A stretch of 64,000 nt of DNA from Campylobacter sp. RM12651 (GCF_022369475.1 NZ_CP059600.1:372001-436000); one strand, 5' to 3'. Positions 20,060 to 29,497 are shown, counted from the stretch's first letter. The notes: generated by a model from the letters alone, not told the origin. Numbers and translations are program-made.

Positions 20060-20404
20060 ATGCAAAAATTATTAATGATTTTGATATTAAGTATTTTTGC
20101 ATTAGGCAATGAATTTGCAATAAAACCACACCATGTTGATGTGAAATTAAAATGCACAGATTGTCATAAAGAAGCAAATGAAAAAGATTATAAAGCACTT
20201 GATTCTAATTCATGTCTAAGTTGTCATGGAAGTAAAGAGAAATTAGCAAAAAGGCTTGATTTTTTAAAAGGTAAAAATCCGCATAATAGTATTCATGATA
20301 ATGCGAATTTAAATTGTTACACCTGTCATAATGAGCATAAGCCATCATTTAATATGTGTAATACTTGCCATAATACTAAAACTTGGATGAAGGAGATAAA
20401 ATGA
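20060..20404 (+). CDS. Periplasmic tetraheme cytochrome c (FccB-like)
   Basis: This 114-residue protein has a short signal peptide (about 1-18) and four CxxCH heme sites at residues 32, 52, 86 and 100. Size and heme number match the small tetraheme domain or subunit that feeds electrons to flavocytochrome c reductases. It starts directly after the flavoprotein stop and overlaps the next cytochrome by four bases, so the electron path would run NapC-type cytochrome, then this protein, then FAD enzyme. Confidence 0.88.
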   Translation: MQKLLMILILSIFALGNEFAIKPHHVDVKLKCTDCHKEANEKDYKALDSNSCLSCHGSKEKLAKRLDFLKGKNPHNSIHDNANLNCYTCHNEHKPSFNMCNTCHNTKTWMKEIK

Positions 20405-20916
20405 AAAAAACTATTATTTTTGTTTCATCTATTGTGGTTTTAACTTTAATTTTTGTGTTTTTATCTCATAAAGCTATACAAATGACTGGCGATGATAAAT
20501 TTTGTGCGAGTTGTCATGTAATGCAACCGATGAAGGAAGCTTATATTAAAGATGTTCATAGTGGTAATAATAATCTAGGTATAAAGGCAAATTGTGTAGA
20601 TTGTCATTTGCCACACGATAATATAGTAAATTATCTAAGCACAAAAGCTTATAATGGCATTAAAGAATTTAGTATCACTGCTATTGGAGCTGATGAAAAT
20701 ATAGATTGGTATGAAAAACTCAATCATAAAAAAGATTATGTTTATGATAGTGGATGCTTAAAATGTCATCAAGATATTACTAAAATTAATTCTAAAAATG
20801 AAATGCAAAATACAATGCATAAAAGATATTTAGATTACGCAAATGAATTAAAATGTGTAAGTTGTCATACCCATGTAGGTCATGATGGTTTAAGGGGTAA
20901 ATTAGATAAAAAATGA
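20401..20916 (+). CDS. NapC/NirT-type membrane tetraheme cytochrome c (FccC-like)
   Basis: NapC/NrfH-family quinol dehydrogenases pass electrons from menaquinol to periplasmic reductases. The 171-residue protein has one N-terminal membrane anchor (about 4-22) and four CxxCH sites at 35, 65, 119 and 152; the first is in the family-typical CASCHVMQPM. I chose the ATG at 20401, overlapping the previous stop, over an in-frame ATG at 20383. It overlaps the response regulator gene by four bases. Confidence 0.9.
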   Translation: MKKTIIFVSSIVVLTLIFVFLSHKAIQMTGDDKFCASCHVMQPMKEAYIKDVHSGNNNLGIKANCVDCHLPHDNIVNYLSTKAYNGIKEFSITAIGADENIDWYEKLNHKKDYVYDSGCLKCHQDITKINSKNEMQNTMHKRYLDYANELKCVSCHTHVGHDGLRGKLDKK

Positions 20917-21572
20917 AAAAATACACAATTTTATATGCAGAAGATGATTTAAATCTAGCAAGTCAAGTTATTGATTTGCTAGAACTACTTGATTTTAATG
21001 TGCTTTATGCTAAAGATGGCTTAAGTGCTTTAGATATATATTTGGCTAAAAAGCCTGATATATTATTACTTGATATTTCTATGCCAAAACTTGATGGTTT
21101 AAATTTATTAGAAAATATAAGAAATTCTGATAATAAAATTCCTGCTATTATGATTACAGCTTTAAGCGATAAACAAACTTTATTAAGTGCAGTTGAGCTT
21201 AATATTTGCAAGTATTTAATAAAACCTTTTGATAGGATTAAACTTGAAGATGCTTTAAAAAAGGCTATAAAAAGTATTAATAATAAAATTAAATTAAGCA
21301 ATAATATATATTTAGATATTGATTTAAATGAGTTATTAGTAAATGATGAGATTATTAAGCTTAGCAAAAAAGAATTTTTATTGCTTGAAATTTTGTTAAA
21401 AAGTAGTCCTAACATTGTAGATATTTATAAGATTTGCGATTATGTATATAATGATTATGATGTAAGTTCTGATGCTATTAAATCACTCATTAAAAATCTT
21501 AGAAAGAAATTAGGCGATAAAGGTATAATTCATAATGCAAATTCTCGTGGATACTATATCAAAATTACTTAA
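20913..21572 (+). CDS. OmpR-family response regulator
   Basis: The 219-residue regulator has a receiver domain (acidic pocket Asp11/Asp12, phospho-acceptor Asp54 in LLLDISMP, Lys104 in KPF) and a C-terminal winged-helix domain (LSKKEFLLLEILL, then IKSLIKNLRKKLGDKG). It lies inside the reductase operon with four-base overlap and is followed by its kinase, so the pair probably controls the module in response to substrate. Binding sites could lie in the AT-rich gap before 18572. Confidence 0.92.
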   Translation: MKKYTILYAEDDLNLASQVIDLLELLDFNVLYAKDGLSALDIYLAKKPDILLLDISMPKLDGLNLLENIRNSDNKIPAIMITALSDKQTLLSAVELNICKYLIKPFDRIKLEDALKKAIKSINNKIKLSNNIYLDIDLNELLVNDEIIKLSKKEFLLLEILLKSSPNIVDIYKICDYVYNDYDVSSDAIKSLIKNLRKKLGDKGIIHNANSRGYYIKIT

Positions 21573-23166
21573 TATAAGCATTCGCAAAAAAGCTTTTATA
21601 TTTGTTTTAACTTTGATTATTTTTTTATGTTTTATTTTGAATTTTTTATATATTTCTTGGCATAAAAATTATTTATTTCAAAACAAAAATAGTTTTAATG
21701 ATAGGTTTATTTATTTTTATAGTGATTTTTTAAATAATTTATTAAACAATACGCTTAGTATTAGTTATGAATTTAGTTCTAATTTAGATTATTTAAAAAA
21801 TGATGAAAAGCTAAATAAATTAAATAAATTATTTTTAAATCTAAGCTCAAATGAGGCATATTTAAAGGATATTAAATTATTTATTTTAAAAGAAAATATT
21901 TGCATAGAAAAAGATAAAATAAAATTAAATTGCCAATATGATTTTAATAATCAAACAGATATTTTACTTAGATTAAATACCGAACCAGTTTATTTAATTA
22001 ATTTAAAAATAAATGAAAATTATGCGATTACTTATACAATAAGTGCAAAAAAATTATTAGATAATTTAAAAATTCAAGATGATTTTTTAGCTGCTTTAAA
22101 GTATGAAAATGAGTATTTTTATAATGAATTTGATTGGCAAAATAAAACTAAACTTTTAACAAATGATGAAGATATAATTAAGTTAGATGATAAATATTAT
22201 TTAAGTAATGAAATTATTTTAAATGATAGATTTTTAATATTGATTAAAAAAGATATTACAAAAGATTATAAAACTCATTTACATATAATAAAAAAGGCTT
22301 TTATAATTAGTGTGATTTTGGTATTTTTTGCTTTTATTGGGGTATATTTTGTTTTAGGATTTTTAATTAATAAATTATTAAAAACCGAAGAAAAACTAAG
22401 AAAATTAAATGCAAATTTACAAGAAGAAGTAAAAAATCAAGTTGAAATAATTAAGGCTAAATTAGATGAAAATACACAAAAAGAGCAATTGCTAAATCAT
22501 CAATCAAAATTAGCTGCATTAGGTGAAATGATAGCTTGTATAGCTCATGAATATAGACAGCCATTAGCAACTTTAGGTGCAATTTCTAGTTATCTTGAGA
22601 TTAGTTTAGAAAAACAAAAAATTGATGATAAGTTTCATCAAAAATTAAAAGAGATAAATCCTATTTTAAATTATATGTCAAAAACTATTGATGAATTTTA
22701 TGATTTTTATAAGACAAAGCAAGAAAAAAGCTCTTTTTATGTTTATGAAGCTATTTTAAATTCTTTAACGATTTGTAATGCAAGCCTTACAAGGAATGCA
22801 ATTAATACTACTTTAAGACTTGATAAGAATTTAAAAATAAATTCATATAAAAATAGTTTAGCTCATGCAATAATCAATCTCATTACAAATGCAAAAGATG
22901 CTTTAGTTAATATAAAAAATCCTTATATTATAATTAATCTTTATGCTTATAAAAATAATATTTACATTAGTATAAAAGATAATGGAATAGGGGTTAAAAA
23001 GGATTTAGAAGAAGAAATTTTTAAACCTTATTTTAGCACGAAAAATGGTTCAGGGCTTGGGCTTTTTATGATAAAAAATATTTTAAATAGTGAGTTAAAT
23101 GCTGATGTGTTTTTAAAAACTAGAAAAATTGGAGCTAATTTTTATATTAGGATTGCTTATGAATGA
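21535..23166 (+). CDS. Sensor histidine kinase
   Basis: This 543-residue membrane kinase has a first membrane helix at about 17-39, a periplasmic sensing region of about 200 residues, a second helix at about 255-278, a coiled-coil linker, an HisKA-type box AHEYRQPLATLG (His338) and an HATPase domain ending DNGIGV and GSGLGLFMIKN. The ATG at 21535 overlaps the regulator gene by 38 bases; a GTG four codons later is an alternative. The periplasmic domain faces the compartment where the FccA-like enzyme works. Confidence 0.9.
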   Translation: MQILVDTISKLLNISIRKKAFIFVLTLIIFLCFILNFLYISWHKNYLFQNKNSFNDRFIYFYSDFLNNLLNNTLSISYEFSSNLDYLKNDEKLNKLNKLFLNLSSNEAYLKDIKLFILKENICIEKDKIKLNCQYDFNNQTDILLRLNTEPVYLINLKINENYAITYTISAKKLLDNLKIQDDFLAALKYENEYFYNEFDWQNKTKLLTNDEDIIKLDDKYYLSNEIILNDRFLILIKKDITKDYKTHLHIIKKAFIISVILVFFAFIGVYFVLGFLINKLLKTEEKLRKLNANLQEEVKNQVEIIKAKLDENTQKEQLLNHQSKLAALGEMIACIAHEYRQPLATLGAISSYLEISLEKQKIDDKFHQKLKEINPILNYMSKTIDEFYDFYKTKQEKSSFYVYEAILNSLTICNASLTRNAINTTLRLDKNLKINSYKNSLAHAIINLITNAKDALVNIKNPYIIINLYAYKNNIYISIKDNGIGVKKDLEEEIFKPYFSTKNGSGLGLFMIKNILNSELNADVFLKTRKIGANFYIRIAYE

Positions 23167-24391
23167 GTTGTTTTGTTTAATTGTAGGTAGTGGTATTAGT
23201 GGTTTAACATTGGCGAATTTATTGGTTAAACAAGATATTTTATTAATTGAGCAAGATGATGAATTAGGCGGAGCTAAGAGTTATTTAAATTTTGCTGCTA
23301 GTAATTCATCTTTTCAACAACTAGCAAATATAAAAGATGATAAATTTTATGATGATTTGATTTCTTATTCAACTAATTATGCTGATTTTACTTTATTAAA
23401 AGAGCTTAGTGAAAAATCAGCACAAGCTACTCAACTTTTAAAAAGTTTTGGGGTTGAATTTGAATTAGCTATATTAAATAGCTTAAATCATTCAGTTCCT
23501 AGAGAATTACACCCTTTAAAAAATGCTAAAGAAAGTGTGATAAATCCATTAATCAACAGATTGCTTAGTAAAAATGTAAATATATTAACTAAGGCTAAAT
23601 TAATTGATTTTGATAATGGTATTGCAAGTATTTTACATAAAGATGAAATCATAAAAATTAAGGTTAAAAATATAGCTTTTTGCACTGGTGGATTTGCAAA
23701 CGATAAAGAATTTATAAAAATTCATTATCCACTAGCTTATTATGCTAAAACTATGTCTAAGAATAATTCAAATTCTTTAAAGATTTTATTAAAAAATGGA
23801 GCAATCCCAACTCAATTAAGTCTAATGAGATTTGCTTTTGTTTTGCCTATGGATATTTTTAAATATGGAATTTTAATTAATTCTGATTTTAAAAGATTTG
23901 TTAGAGAAGATAGCTCAAGGCAAGATTTAGCAATAGCGATTTTAAATGAAATTAAAAATAATAAATTAGTTAAATTACTCCTAGATAATCACGGAATAAA
24001 TTATATAAATGATACAAGTATATTTTACAAATACTATTCTTTAGAAGAAATTGATAAAAGATTAATTAATTGCGTTGATGAATACAATAGCTATTTTAGT
24101 AATAGGATTGATAAATTGGGTAAAAATCTTAATAATATTTCTATTAAAGCAATTAATAAGCCTATGTTTTATTTGGCTAATGTAGATGTTTATTTAAACT
24201 ATACTTTAGGTGGGGTTAAATCAGATATATTTGCAAGAGTAGTTGATATAGATACTAATACAGCTAAGAATAATATGTTTGCTATAGGAGAAGTTAGTTC
24301 TATGTTTGGAGAAGCAAGGCTTAGTGGAGCTGCTAGCATAGCTTGTGTTGTATTTGCTATGAATGCTAGTCAATTTATGCTATCAATTTGA
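23159..24391 (+). CDS. Second FAD-dependent reductase paralogue, no signal peptide
   Basis: At 410 residues from the ATG at 23159 (overlapping the kinase stop by eight bases), this is a paralogue of the flavoprotein at 18572: both share GAIPTQL, a following RF(S/A)F stretch and an arginine in the SSRQD/GDRQG position. The FAD motif VGSGISGLTLA is intact. It has no Tat or Sec signal, so it is predicted cytoplasmic. The GGVHGQSRL segment reads SSMFGEARL, with the histidine replaced, and NYTLGG replaces SYTPGG. It may be an enzyme with another substrate or an inactive flavin-binding regulator. Confidence 0.8.
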   Translation: MNELFCLIVGSGISGLTLANLLVKQDILLIEQDDELGGAKSYLNFAASNSSFQQLANIKDDKFYDDLISYSTNYADFTLLKELSEKSAQATQLLKSFGVEFELAILNSLNHSVPRELHPLKNAKESVINPLINRLLSKNVNILTKAKLIDFDNGIASILHKDEIIKIKVKNIAFCTGGFANDKEFIKIHYPLAYYAKTMSKNNSNSLKILLKNGAIPTQLSLMRFAFVLPMDIFKYGILINSDFKRFVREDSSRQDLAIAILNEIKNNKLVKLLLDNHGINYINDTSIFYKYYSLEEIDKRLINCVDEYNSYFSNRIDKLGKNLNNISIKAINKPMFYLANVDVYLNYTLGGVKSDIFARVVDIDTNTAKNNMFAIGEVSSMFGEARLSGAASIACVVFAMNASQFMLSI

Positions 24392-24409
24392 AAGTATTAA
24401 TAATTTTTT

Positions 24410-24430
24410 TATAATCTAGCTAAATAGGAG
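24410..24430 (+). promoter_or_regulatory. Promoter -10 and ribosome binding site for dgkA
   Basis: TATAAT at 24410-24415 follows a T-rich run and lies 20 bases before the dgkA ATG, with AGGAG at 24426-24430. It separates dgkA expression from the reductase operon. Confidence 0.55.
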
Positions 24431-24435
24431 AAAAT

Positions 24436-24789
24436 ATGAAGAAGAAATACTCATTTTTTAAAAACGCAAGTTATGCTTTAGCAGGGGTTAAAAGAGCTTT
24501 AAATGAAAGTGCTTTTAGGATAGAATTTATAATAGGAATTTGCTTTATTTTATTTGCTTTATTTTATCCTTTTTCTTTATTTGAAAAGGCATTTTTAATA
24601 GATGTTATTATTTTAGTATTTGCTGCTGAATGCTTTAATACTTCTATTGAGAGCGTTGTAGATTTGGCAACTTCAAAATACCATAAACTTGCAAAAGATG
24701 CAAAAGACTTAGGCTCTGCTGGAGTATTTTTTACTATTTTAATAGCTGTTTTAACTTGGCTTAGCGTTTTATATAAGGAATTTTTATGA
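24436..24789 (+). CDS. dgkA: Diacylglycerol kinase
   Basis: DgkA recycles diacylglycerol released by envelope modification into phosphatidic acid. The 117-residue protein has three membrane helices and the family motifs: NESAFRIE, AECFNTSIESVVDLATS and KDLGSAGVF. Phosphoethanolamine transferases release diacylglycerol, and one is encoded at 34801-36457. It overlaps the next gene by four bases. Confidence 0.95.
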   Translation: MKKKYSFFKNASYALAGVKRALNESAFRIEFIIGICFILFALFYPFSLFEKAFLIDVIILVFAAECFNTSIESVVDLATSKYHKLAKDAKDLGSAGVFFTILIAVLTWLSVLYKEFL

Positions 24790-25511
24790 AAATAAGTGAG
24801 ATTTATAAGATTTTAGATGAATTAAGTCCTTTTAATACTCAAGAAAGTTGGGATAATAGTGGGTTAATTTTAAGTAATGATGATAGTTGCGAAAGGATTT
24901 ACCTTAGCCTTGATTTAGATTTTAATCAAGTAAAATCATTTTTACCAAATTCATTGATTATTACTCATCATCCTTTGATTTTTAAGGGTATTAAAAGTAT
25001 TAAAAATGATTATGCTGGTAATATTTTAAAAGAATTAATCAGAAAAAATTGTGCTTTAATTTCTATGCATACGAATTATGATTTAAGTCATTTAAATAGA
25101 TATTTTTGTGAAAAGTTTTTAGGCTTAGAAATAATTGAAAGCGATGGGTTTTTAGCTTATGCTAAGAATAATTTTAAAGATATTTATGAATTGGCTGATT
25201 TTTTAAAGGCTAAATTAAACTTAAAAAAAATATCAATATCTTTAGCAAAAGAAATAATTCAAACTGATTTAATAGGAATTTGCACGGGTTCTGGAATTTC
25301 ATTGGCTAGTGAGCTTAAGAGTAATATATTTTTAACAGGAGATATTAAATATCACGACGCTTTAGCTCTTAGTGAAAATAATATAAGTTTAATCGATATT
25401 AAGCATTATGAAAGTGAGATTTGTTTTGCTAATTCTTTAGCGAGTAATTTGCAAAAATTACCGATAGAGATTATAATCAGCTCTTCAAAAAATCCATTTT
25501 TAGAGTATTAA
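24786..25511 (+). CDS. Nif3/YbgI family metal-binding protein
   Basis: The 241 residues match the short form of the Nif3-like family (often annotated as GTP cyclohydrolase 1 type 2), with metal-ligand motifs THHPLIFKGIKS, SMHTNYD, GDIKYHDAL and IDIKHYESE. The NTQESWDNSGL opening is typical. The true function of the family is not settled. It overlaps dgkA and precedes the zinc-ribbon protein by nine bases. Confidence 0.9.
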   Translation: MKISEIYKILDELSPFNTQESWDNSGLILSNDDSCERIYLSLDLDFNQVKSFLPNSLIITHHPLIFKGIKSIKNDYAGNILKELIRKNCALISMHTNYDLSHLNRYFCEKFLGLEIIESDGFLAYAKNNFKDIYELADFLKAKLNLKKISISLAKEIIQTDLIGICTGSGISLASELKSNIFLTGDIKYHDALALSENNISLIDIKHYESEICFANSLASNLQKLPIEIIISSSKNPFLEY

Positions 25512-25520
25512 GGACATACT

Positions 25521-26225
25521 ATGAATAAACACCTATCACAATTAGTAGAGCTTTCTAAATTAGATAAAGAAATAGATAGTTTTTTACCACAAATTGAAAG
25601 TGCTAAAAGAGAAGCGAACAATTTAGAAGATAAAATTAAAAGTCTTGAGAATAAAAATTCAAAATTAGAAGAAAGCATAAAAGAAATTAGTGAGAGTAAA
25701 GTAAAAGTAGAAAATCACATAGCTCAATTTTCAACAAAAATCAATGAAACTGCTAAAAAAATTGCTTTAGTAAAAACAGAAAAAGAAGCAAATGCTTTAA
25801 AATTAGAAGAAGAAATCGCAAGAGAGCAATTAGAAGCTGCAAATGAAGAAATATCAAAATTAGAAAAAATAGTAGATAATAAAAAAGAAGAAATTAAAGA
25901 AAATCAAAAAGAAATTACTAAATTAAATGATGATTTAACTATAGCAATAGCTAATCAAAAATCAGCACTTGATGCTATTGAAGAAAAAAGAAAAGAAATT
26001 TATGTAAGAAAAGATAAGTTAGCTAGCGAAATTGATAGCAAAGTTTTCGGATTTTATGAAAAAATTAGAAAATGGGCTAAGAATACTGCAGTAGTTCCTG
26101 TTAAAAAACAAGCTTGCTATGGTTGTTTTATGCAACTAAATAGCAAAACTTTTAGTGCAGTTTTAAAAAGTGAAGAGATTAATAACTGCCCACATTGTGG
26201 AAGAATTTTATACATAGAAGAGTAA
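25521..26225 (+). CDS. Coiled-coil protein with C4 zinc ribbon
   Basis: This 234-residue protein is a long antiparallel coiled coil (about 10-170) with a C-terminal zinc ribbon: CYGCFMQL and, about 20 residues later, CPHCG. It matches the zinc-ribbon family (CT398/FlgZ-like) found next to Nif3 and waaA in Campylobacter and Helicobacter. Related proteins have been linked to flagellar regulation; here the role is inferred. Confidence 0.88.
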   Translation: MNKHLSQLVELSKLDKEIDSFLPQIESAKREANNLEDKIKSLENKNSKLEESIKEISESKVKVENHIAQFSTKINETAKKIALVKTEKEANALKLEEEIAREQLEAANEEISKLEKIVDNKKEEIKENQKEITKLNDDLTIAIANQKSALDAIEEKRKEIYVRKDKLASEIDSKVFGFYEKIRKWAKNTAVVPVKKQACYGCFMQLNSKTFSAVLKSEEINNCPHCGRILYIEE

Positions 26226-26242
26226 TTTTTATAATTTAAAAA

Positions 26243-27373
26243 ATGTATTTTTTTTATATTCTTGTTTCTATTTTAATTTATCCTTTATTCTTATTGGTTT
26301 TAATTCCTTTAAGTTTTAAGGATAAATATTCTAAACTTTATCAAAAATTTTTACCATTCAAAAAGCATAAAATAGCAGATATTCATTTTCATTTTGCAAG
26401 TTATGGAGAAGCTGTCGCTTTAGGCGAGTTGATTAAATATTATAAAAATAAAGGTTTTAAAATATTACTTACTTGCTCATCAAAAACAGGGCTTATGAAA
26501 GCAAAAGAATTTGATGACAATGCTTTTTTACTACCTTATGAGCCATTATTATATTTATGGCTTAAACCTGCTAAGACTTTAATGGTATTTGAAGCAGAAT
26601 TATGGTTAGCTTTACTTAAAATATATAAAGATTTTGATAAAAATACTATTTTATTAAACGCTAGAATGAAAGAAAATAGCTTTAAAAATTATAAAAAATT
26701 TAGTTTTTATTATGCAAAAATATTTTCATATTTTGATTTAATCCTTGCTCAAAGTAATGAAGATAAAGAAAGATTAGAATATTTTAATGCTAAAAATATA
26801 GAAGTTTTTACAAATATAAAGATTACAAATAAGCCAATAGTTACTAAGCAATTAAGCAAAAATAAAGAAATAATTTTAATTGCAAGCACTCACGAAAATG
26901 AAGAAGAAATAATTCTAAATAAGCTAGATAAAAATTTCTTAAAAGATAAATGTCTAATAATAGCACCAAGACACCCTGAAAGATTTCATAAGGTTGAAAA
27001 ATTACTTTATAATAAGGGTTTTAATATTGTAAAATATAGCAATGATTGTGATGGATATTTAAAAAGTGAAGTATTTTTGCTAGATACTTTAGGAGAATTA
27101 ATTAATTTTTATTCAATTAGTGATTATGTGATTTTAGGTGGTTCTTATACTAAAATAGGCGGACATAATTTCGCCGAAGCTGCGTTTTTTGGCTGCAAAA
27201 TCACTTCAGGAACTAATGTGTTTTCTCAATATTCAAGTATAAAATGTATAGAAAATATAAAAATTAGTGATGATATTGATTTTACAAATGTTAAAAATGC
27301 TAAAATCAAAAACGAATATACTTTCAACGCATTATGCGAAATATTAGATAGGAAAATAAATGAAACAAGATAA
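26243..27373 (+). CDS. waaA: KDO transferase (3-deoxy-D-manno-octulosonic acid transferase)
   Basis: WaaA attaches KDO to lipid A. At 376 residues it is shorter than E. coli WaaA (425) but has an N-terminal membrane anchor, HFHFASYGEAVALGEL, the ARMKENS segment and the C-terminal GGSYTKIGGHNFAEAAFFG donor-binding motif. Between it and the preceding gene is a TATAAT (26230-26235) only seven bases before the ATG, and no ribosome binding site is visible. It overlaps the next gene by 14 bases. Confidence 0.9.
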   Translation: MYFFYILVSILIYPLFLLVLIPLSFKDKYSKLYQKFLPFKKHKIADIHFHFASYGEAVALGELIKYYKNKGFKILLTCSSKTGLMKAKEFDDNAFLLPYEPLLYLWLKPAKTLMVFEAELWLALLKIYKDFDKNTILLNARMKENSFKNYKKFSFYYAKIFSYFDLILAQSNEDKERLEYFNAKNIEVFTNIKITNKPIVTKQLSKNKEIILIASTHENEEEIILNKLDKNFLKDKCLIIAPRHPERFHKVEKLLYNKGFNIVKYSNDCDGYLKSEVFLLDTLGELINFYSISDYVILGGSYTKIGGHNFAEAAFFGCKITSGTNVFSQYSSIKCIENIKISDDIDFTNVKNAKIKNEYTFNALCEILDRKINETR

Positions 27374-28118
27374 AGCATATAAATTATTAGCAATTCAAGA
27401 AGGAATTTCAAATTCAGCTGCTAAAGAATTAATAGATTTAGGTTTAGTAATGCACGGGGGCAAAAGATTAGAGATTGCAAGGGGTCTTATGCCTGTTAAT
27501 ACTATTTTTAAACTTGCAAAACCAGAGCTTAGCGTATTGTTTGAAGATGATAATTTATTAGCTATTAATAAGCCAATTGGTATTGCGAGCGAACATATTA
27601 AAAATAATTACACTCTTTTAAATAGACTTGATAAGGATACAAGTGGCATTGTATTATTTGCTAAAAATGAAGAGTTTTTAAAGGCTGCAAAAAACGAATA
27701 TAAAAAAGAAAAAGTGCAAAAACTCTACCTAGCAATTACTAATAAAATCGTAAGCGAAGGAATGGAGATTGATGAGCCGATTTTAACCATAAAAGGCAAA
27801 AGTGCATTTAGCAAAATTAGTAATAGCGAAAACGCAAAATACGCTTATACTAAAATAGAGCCTTTAATTATAGAAGGTAAAAAAACCTTATTAAAAGTGC
27901 AAATTGCAACAGGTAGAACTCATCAAATAAGAGTTCATTTAAATAGCGTTGGTCTAGGAATTTTAGGCGATGTTAAATATAGTAAAATAATTAGCTCAAG
28001 GCTAATGCTTCATTGTGCTAGGACAAAAATATTTGATTATGATATAAAAACTCCTATGCCAAATGATTTTCATAAAGACTTTGAATTAAAAGGGCTTAAT
28101 TTAGACTTTTTATTTTAA
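27360..28118 (+). CDS. RluA-family 23S rRNA pseudouridine synthase
   Basis: The 252-residue protein has a short N-terminal S4-like region followed by the synthase domain. The catalytic aspartate is Asp91 in LNRLDKDTSGIVLFAK, and the ATGRTHQIRVHL motif is present. RluA/RluC/RluD-type enzymes modify uridines in 23S rRNA; I cannot assign the exact target. It follows waaA with overlap, as I recall for C. jejuni. Confidence 0.9.
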   Translation: MKQDKAYKLLAIQEGISNSAAKELIDLGLVMHGGKRLEIARGLMPVNTIFKLAKPELSVLFEDDNLLAINKPIGIASEHIKNNYTLLNRLDKDTSGIVLFAKNEEFLKAAKNEYKKEKVQKLYLAITNKIVSEGMEIDEPILTIKGKSAFSKISNSENAKYAYTKIEPLIIEGKKTLLKVQIATGRTHQIRVHLNSVGLGILGDVKYSKIISSRLMLHCARTKIFDYDIKTPMPNDFHKDFELKGLNLDFLF

Positions 28119-28123
28119 TTTTT

Positions 28124-28158
28124 AATGCTTTTAAGATAGTTTTTATTTTAAAAGCATT
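28124..28158 (+). terminator. Terminator after the pseudouridine synthase gene
   Basis: A perfect 11-bp stem (28124-28134 with 28148-28158) with a 13-base loop starts six bases after the stop codon. It separates this operon from fabZ-lpxA-clpX. Confidence 0.6.
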
Positions 28159-28172
28159 GGAATTTTATAAAT

Positions 28173-28201
28173 TATACTTTACCAATGATAAAGCTTATAA
28201 T
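28173..28201 (+). promoter_or_regulatory. Candidate promoters for fabZ-lpxA-clpX-mreBC
   Basis: Two -10-like boxes, TATACT at 28173-28178 and TATAAT at 28196-28201, lie downstream of the terminator and 65 to 95 bases before the fabZ ATG. The 5' leader would be longer than usual for this genome. Confidence 0.4.
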
Positions 28202-28265
28202 TATTACACTTTGTTTAATTGCTGAAATTAAAATAAATCCCTTTAAGCATAGTAAAGGAATAATA

Positions 28266-28709
28266 ATGTTAGATGTAATGCAAATTCAAGAAATTTTACC
28301 ACATAGACCACCATTTTTGTTAGTTGATAAAATCACAGAAATCAATCTTGATGAAGGTTATGTATTAGGTTATAAAAATGTTAGTATAAGTGATCAAGTA
28401 TTTGCAGGACACTTTCCAGGTCATCCGATTTATCCAGGAGTTTTAATATTAGAAGGAATGGCTCAAACGGGTGGAATTTTAGCTTTTCAAAGTATGAAAG
28501 ATAGTGTTGATCCTAAAAGCAAGGTAGTATATTTTACAGGAATGGAAGAAGTAAAATTCAAATCACCAGTAAGACCAGGCGATAAATTAGTATATAAAAT
28601 GAGCGTTGTTAAAAATCGTGGAGCAATGTGGGTGTTTAGTGGCGAGGCTTATGTAGATGATACATTATGCACTCAAGCAATTTTAAAAGCGATGATAGTA
28701 GATAAATGA
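28266..28709 (+). CDS. fabZ: (3R)-hydroxyacyl-ACP dehydratase
   Basis: FabZ dehydrates 3-hydroxyacyl-ACP in fatty acid synthesis. From the ATG at 28266 it is 147 residues, the normal length, with catalytic His49 in [12 protein letters not shown] and Glu64 in [10 protein letters not shown]. The frame is open to an ATG at 28185, but the extra 27 residues would be hydrophobic and unlike the family; AAAGGA before 28266 supports the later start. It overlaps lpxA, sharing the 3-hydroxyacyl-ACP pool with lipid A synthesis. Confidence 0.95.
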   Translation: MLDVMQIQEILPHRPPFLLVDKITEINLDEGYVLGYKNVSISDQVFAGHFPGHPIYPGVLILEGMAQTGGILAFQSMKDSVDPKSKVVYFTGMEEVKFKSPVRPGDKLVYKMSVVKNRGAMWVFSGEAYVDDTLCTQAILKAMIVDK

Positions 28710-29497
28710 TTTCAGATTTAGCAATAATAGAAAATGGTGCAAAAATAGGCAAAAATGTTAGCATTGAGCCTTTTGCATATATAGGAAGTAATGTAGAAAT
28801 TGGTGATAATTGCATTATTAAAAGTGGTGCAAGAATTTTAGGAAATACAAAAATAGGAAATAATTGCAAGATTTTTTCTTATGCTATTTTAGGTGATATT
28901 CCACAAGATATTTCTTATAAAAACGATGATTTTTCAGCTTTAATAATAGGCAATAACACAACTATTCGTGAGTTTTGCACTATAAATTGTGGCACACAAA
29001 AAGGCGATGGATACACAAGAGTTGGAAATAATAATTTCATAATGGCTTATGTTCATATTGCACACGATTGCACCTTAGCTGATAATATAATTTTAGCAAA
29101 CAATGTAACCTTAGCAGGGCATGTTGAAGTTGGCTCATTTAGTGTGATTGGCGGACTTACTCCGGTTCATCAATGGGTTAAAATAGGCGATTATTGTATG
29201 CTTGGAGGTGCTTCAGCATTATCTCAAGATTTACCACATTTTTGTCTAGCCGAAGGCAATCGTGCTTATGTTAGAAGTCTTAATTTAGTAGGGCTTAGAA
29301 GGCATTTAGAAAAAGATAAAATAAATGAATTAAGTGAAGCATTTAGTAGGATTTTTAGAAGTAAAACAGGGCTAATTAGCGATAGAGCAAAAGCTTTATA
29401 TGAGAGTTCAAATTCTGCCGAAGTTGTTAAATTATGCTCGTTTATTTTAAATACAAAGCGTGGAATTCCAGTGAAAGGAAATGATAATGAGCAATAA
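28706..29497 (+). CDS. lpxA: UDP-N-acetylglucosamine acyltransferase
   Basis: LpxA starts lipid A synthesis by transferring a 3-hydroxyacyl chain to UDP-GlcNAc. The 263-residue protein has an N-terminal left-handed beta helix of hexapeptide repeats ([14 protein letters not shown] and later turns), the catalytic histidine region [10 protein letters not shown] and a helical C-terminus. It overlaps fabZ by four bases and clpX by eleven. Confidence 0.97.
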   Translation: MISDLAIIENGAKIGKNVSIEPFAYIGSNVEIGDNCIIKSGARILGNTKIGNNCKIFSYAILGDIPQDISYKNDDFSALIIGNNTTIREFCTINCGTQKGDGYTRVGNNNFIMAYVHIAHDCTLADNIILANNVTLAGHVEVGSFSVIGGLTPVHQWVKIGDYCMLGGASALSQDLPHFCLAEGNRAYVRSLNLVGLRRHLEKDKINELSEAFSRIFRSKTGLISDRAKALYESSNSAEVVKLCSFILNTKRGIPVKGNDNEQ

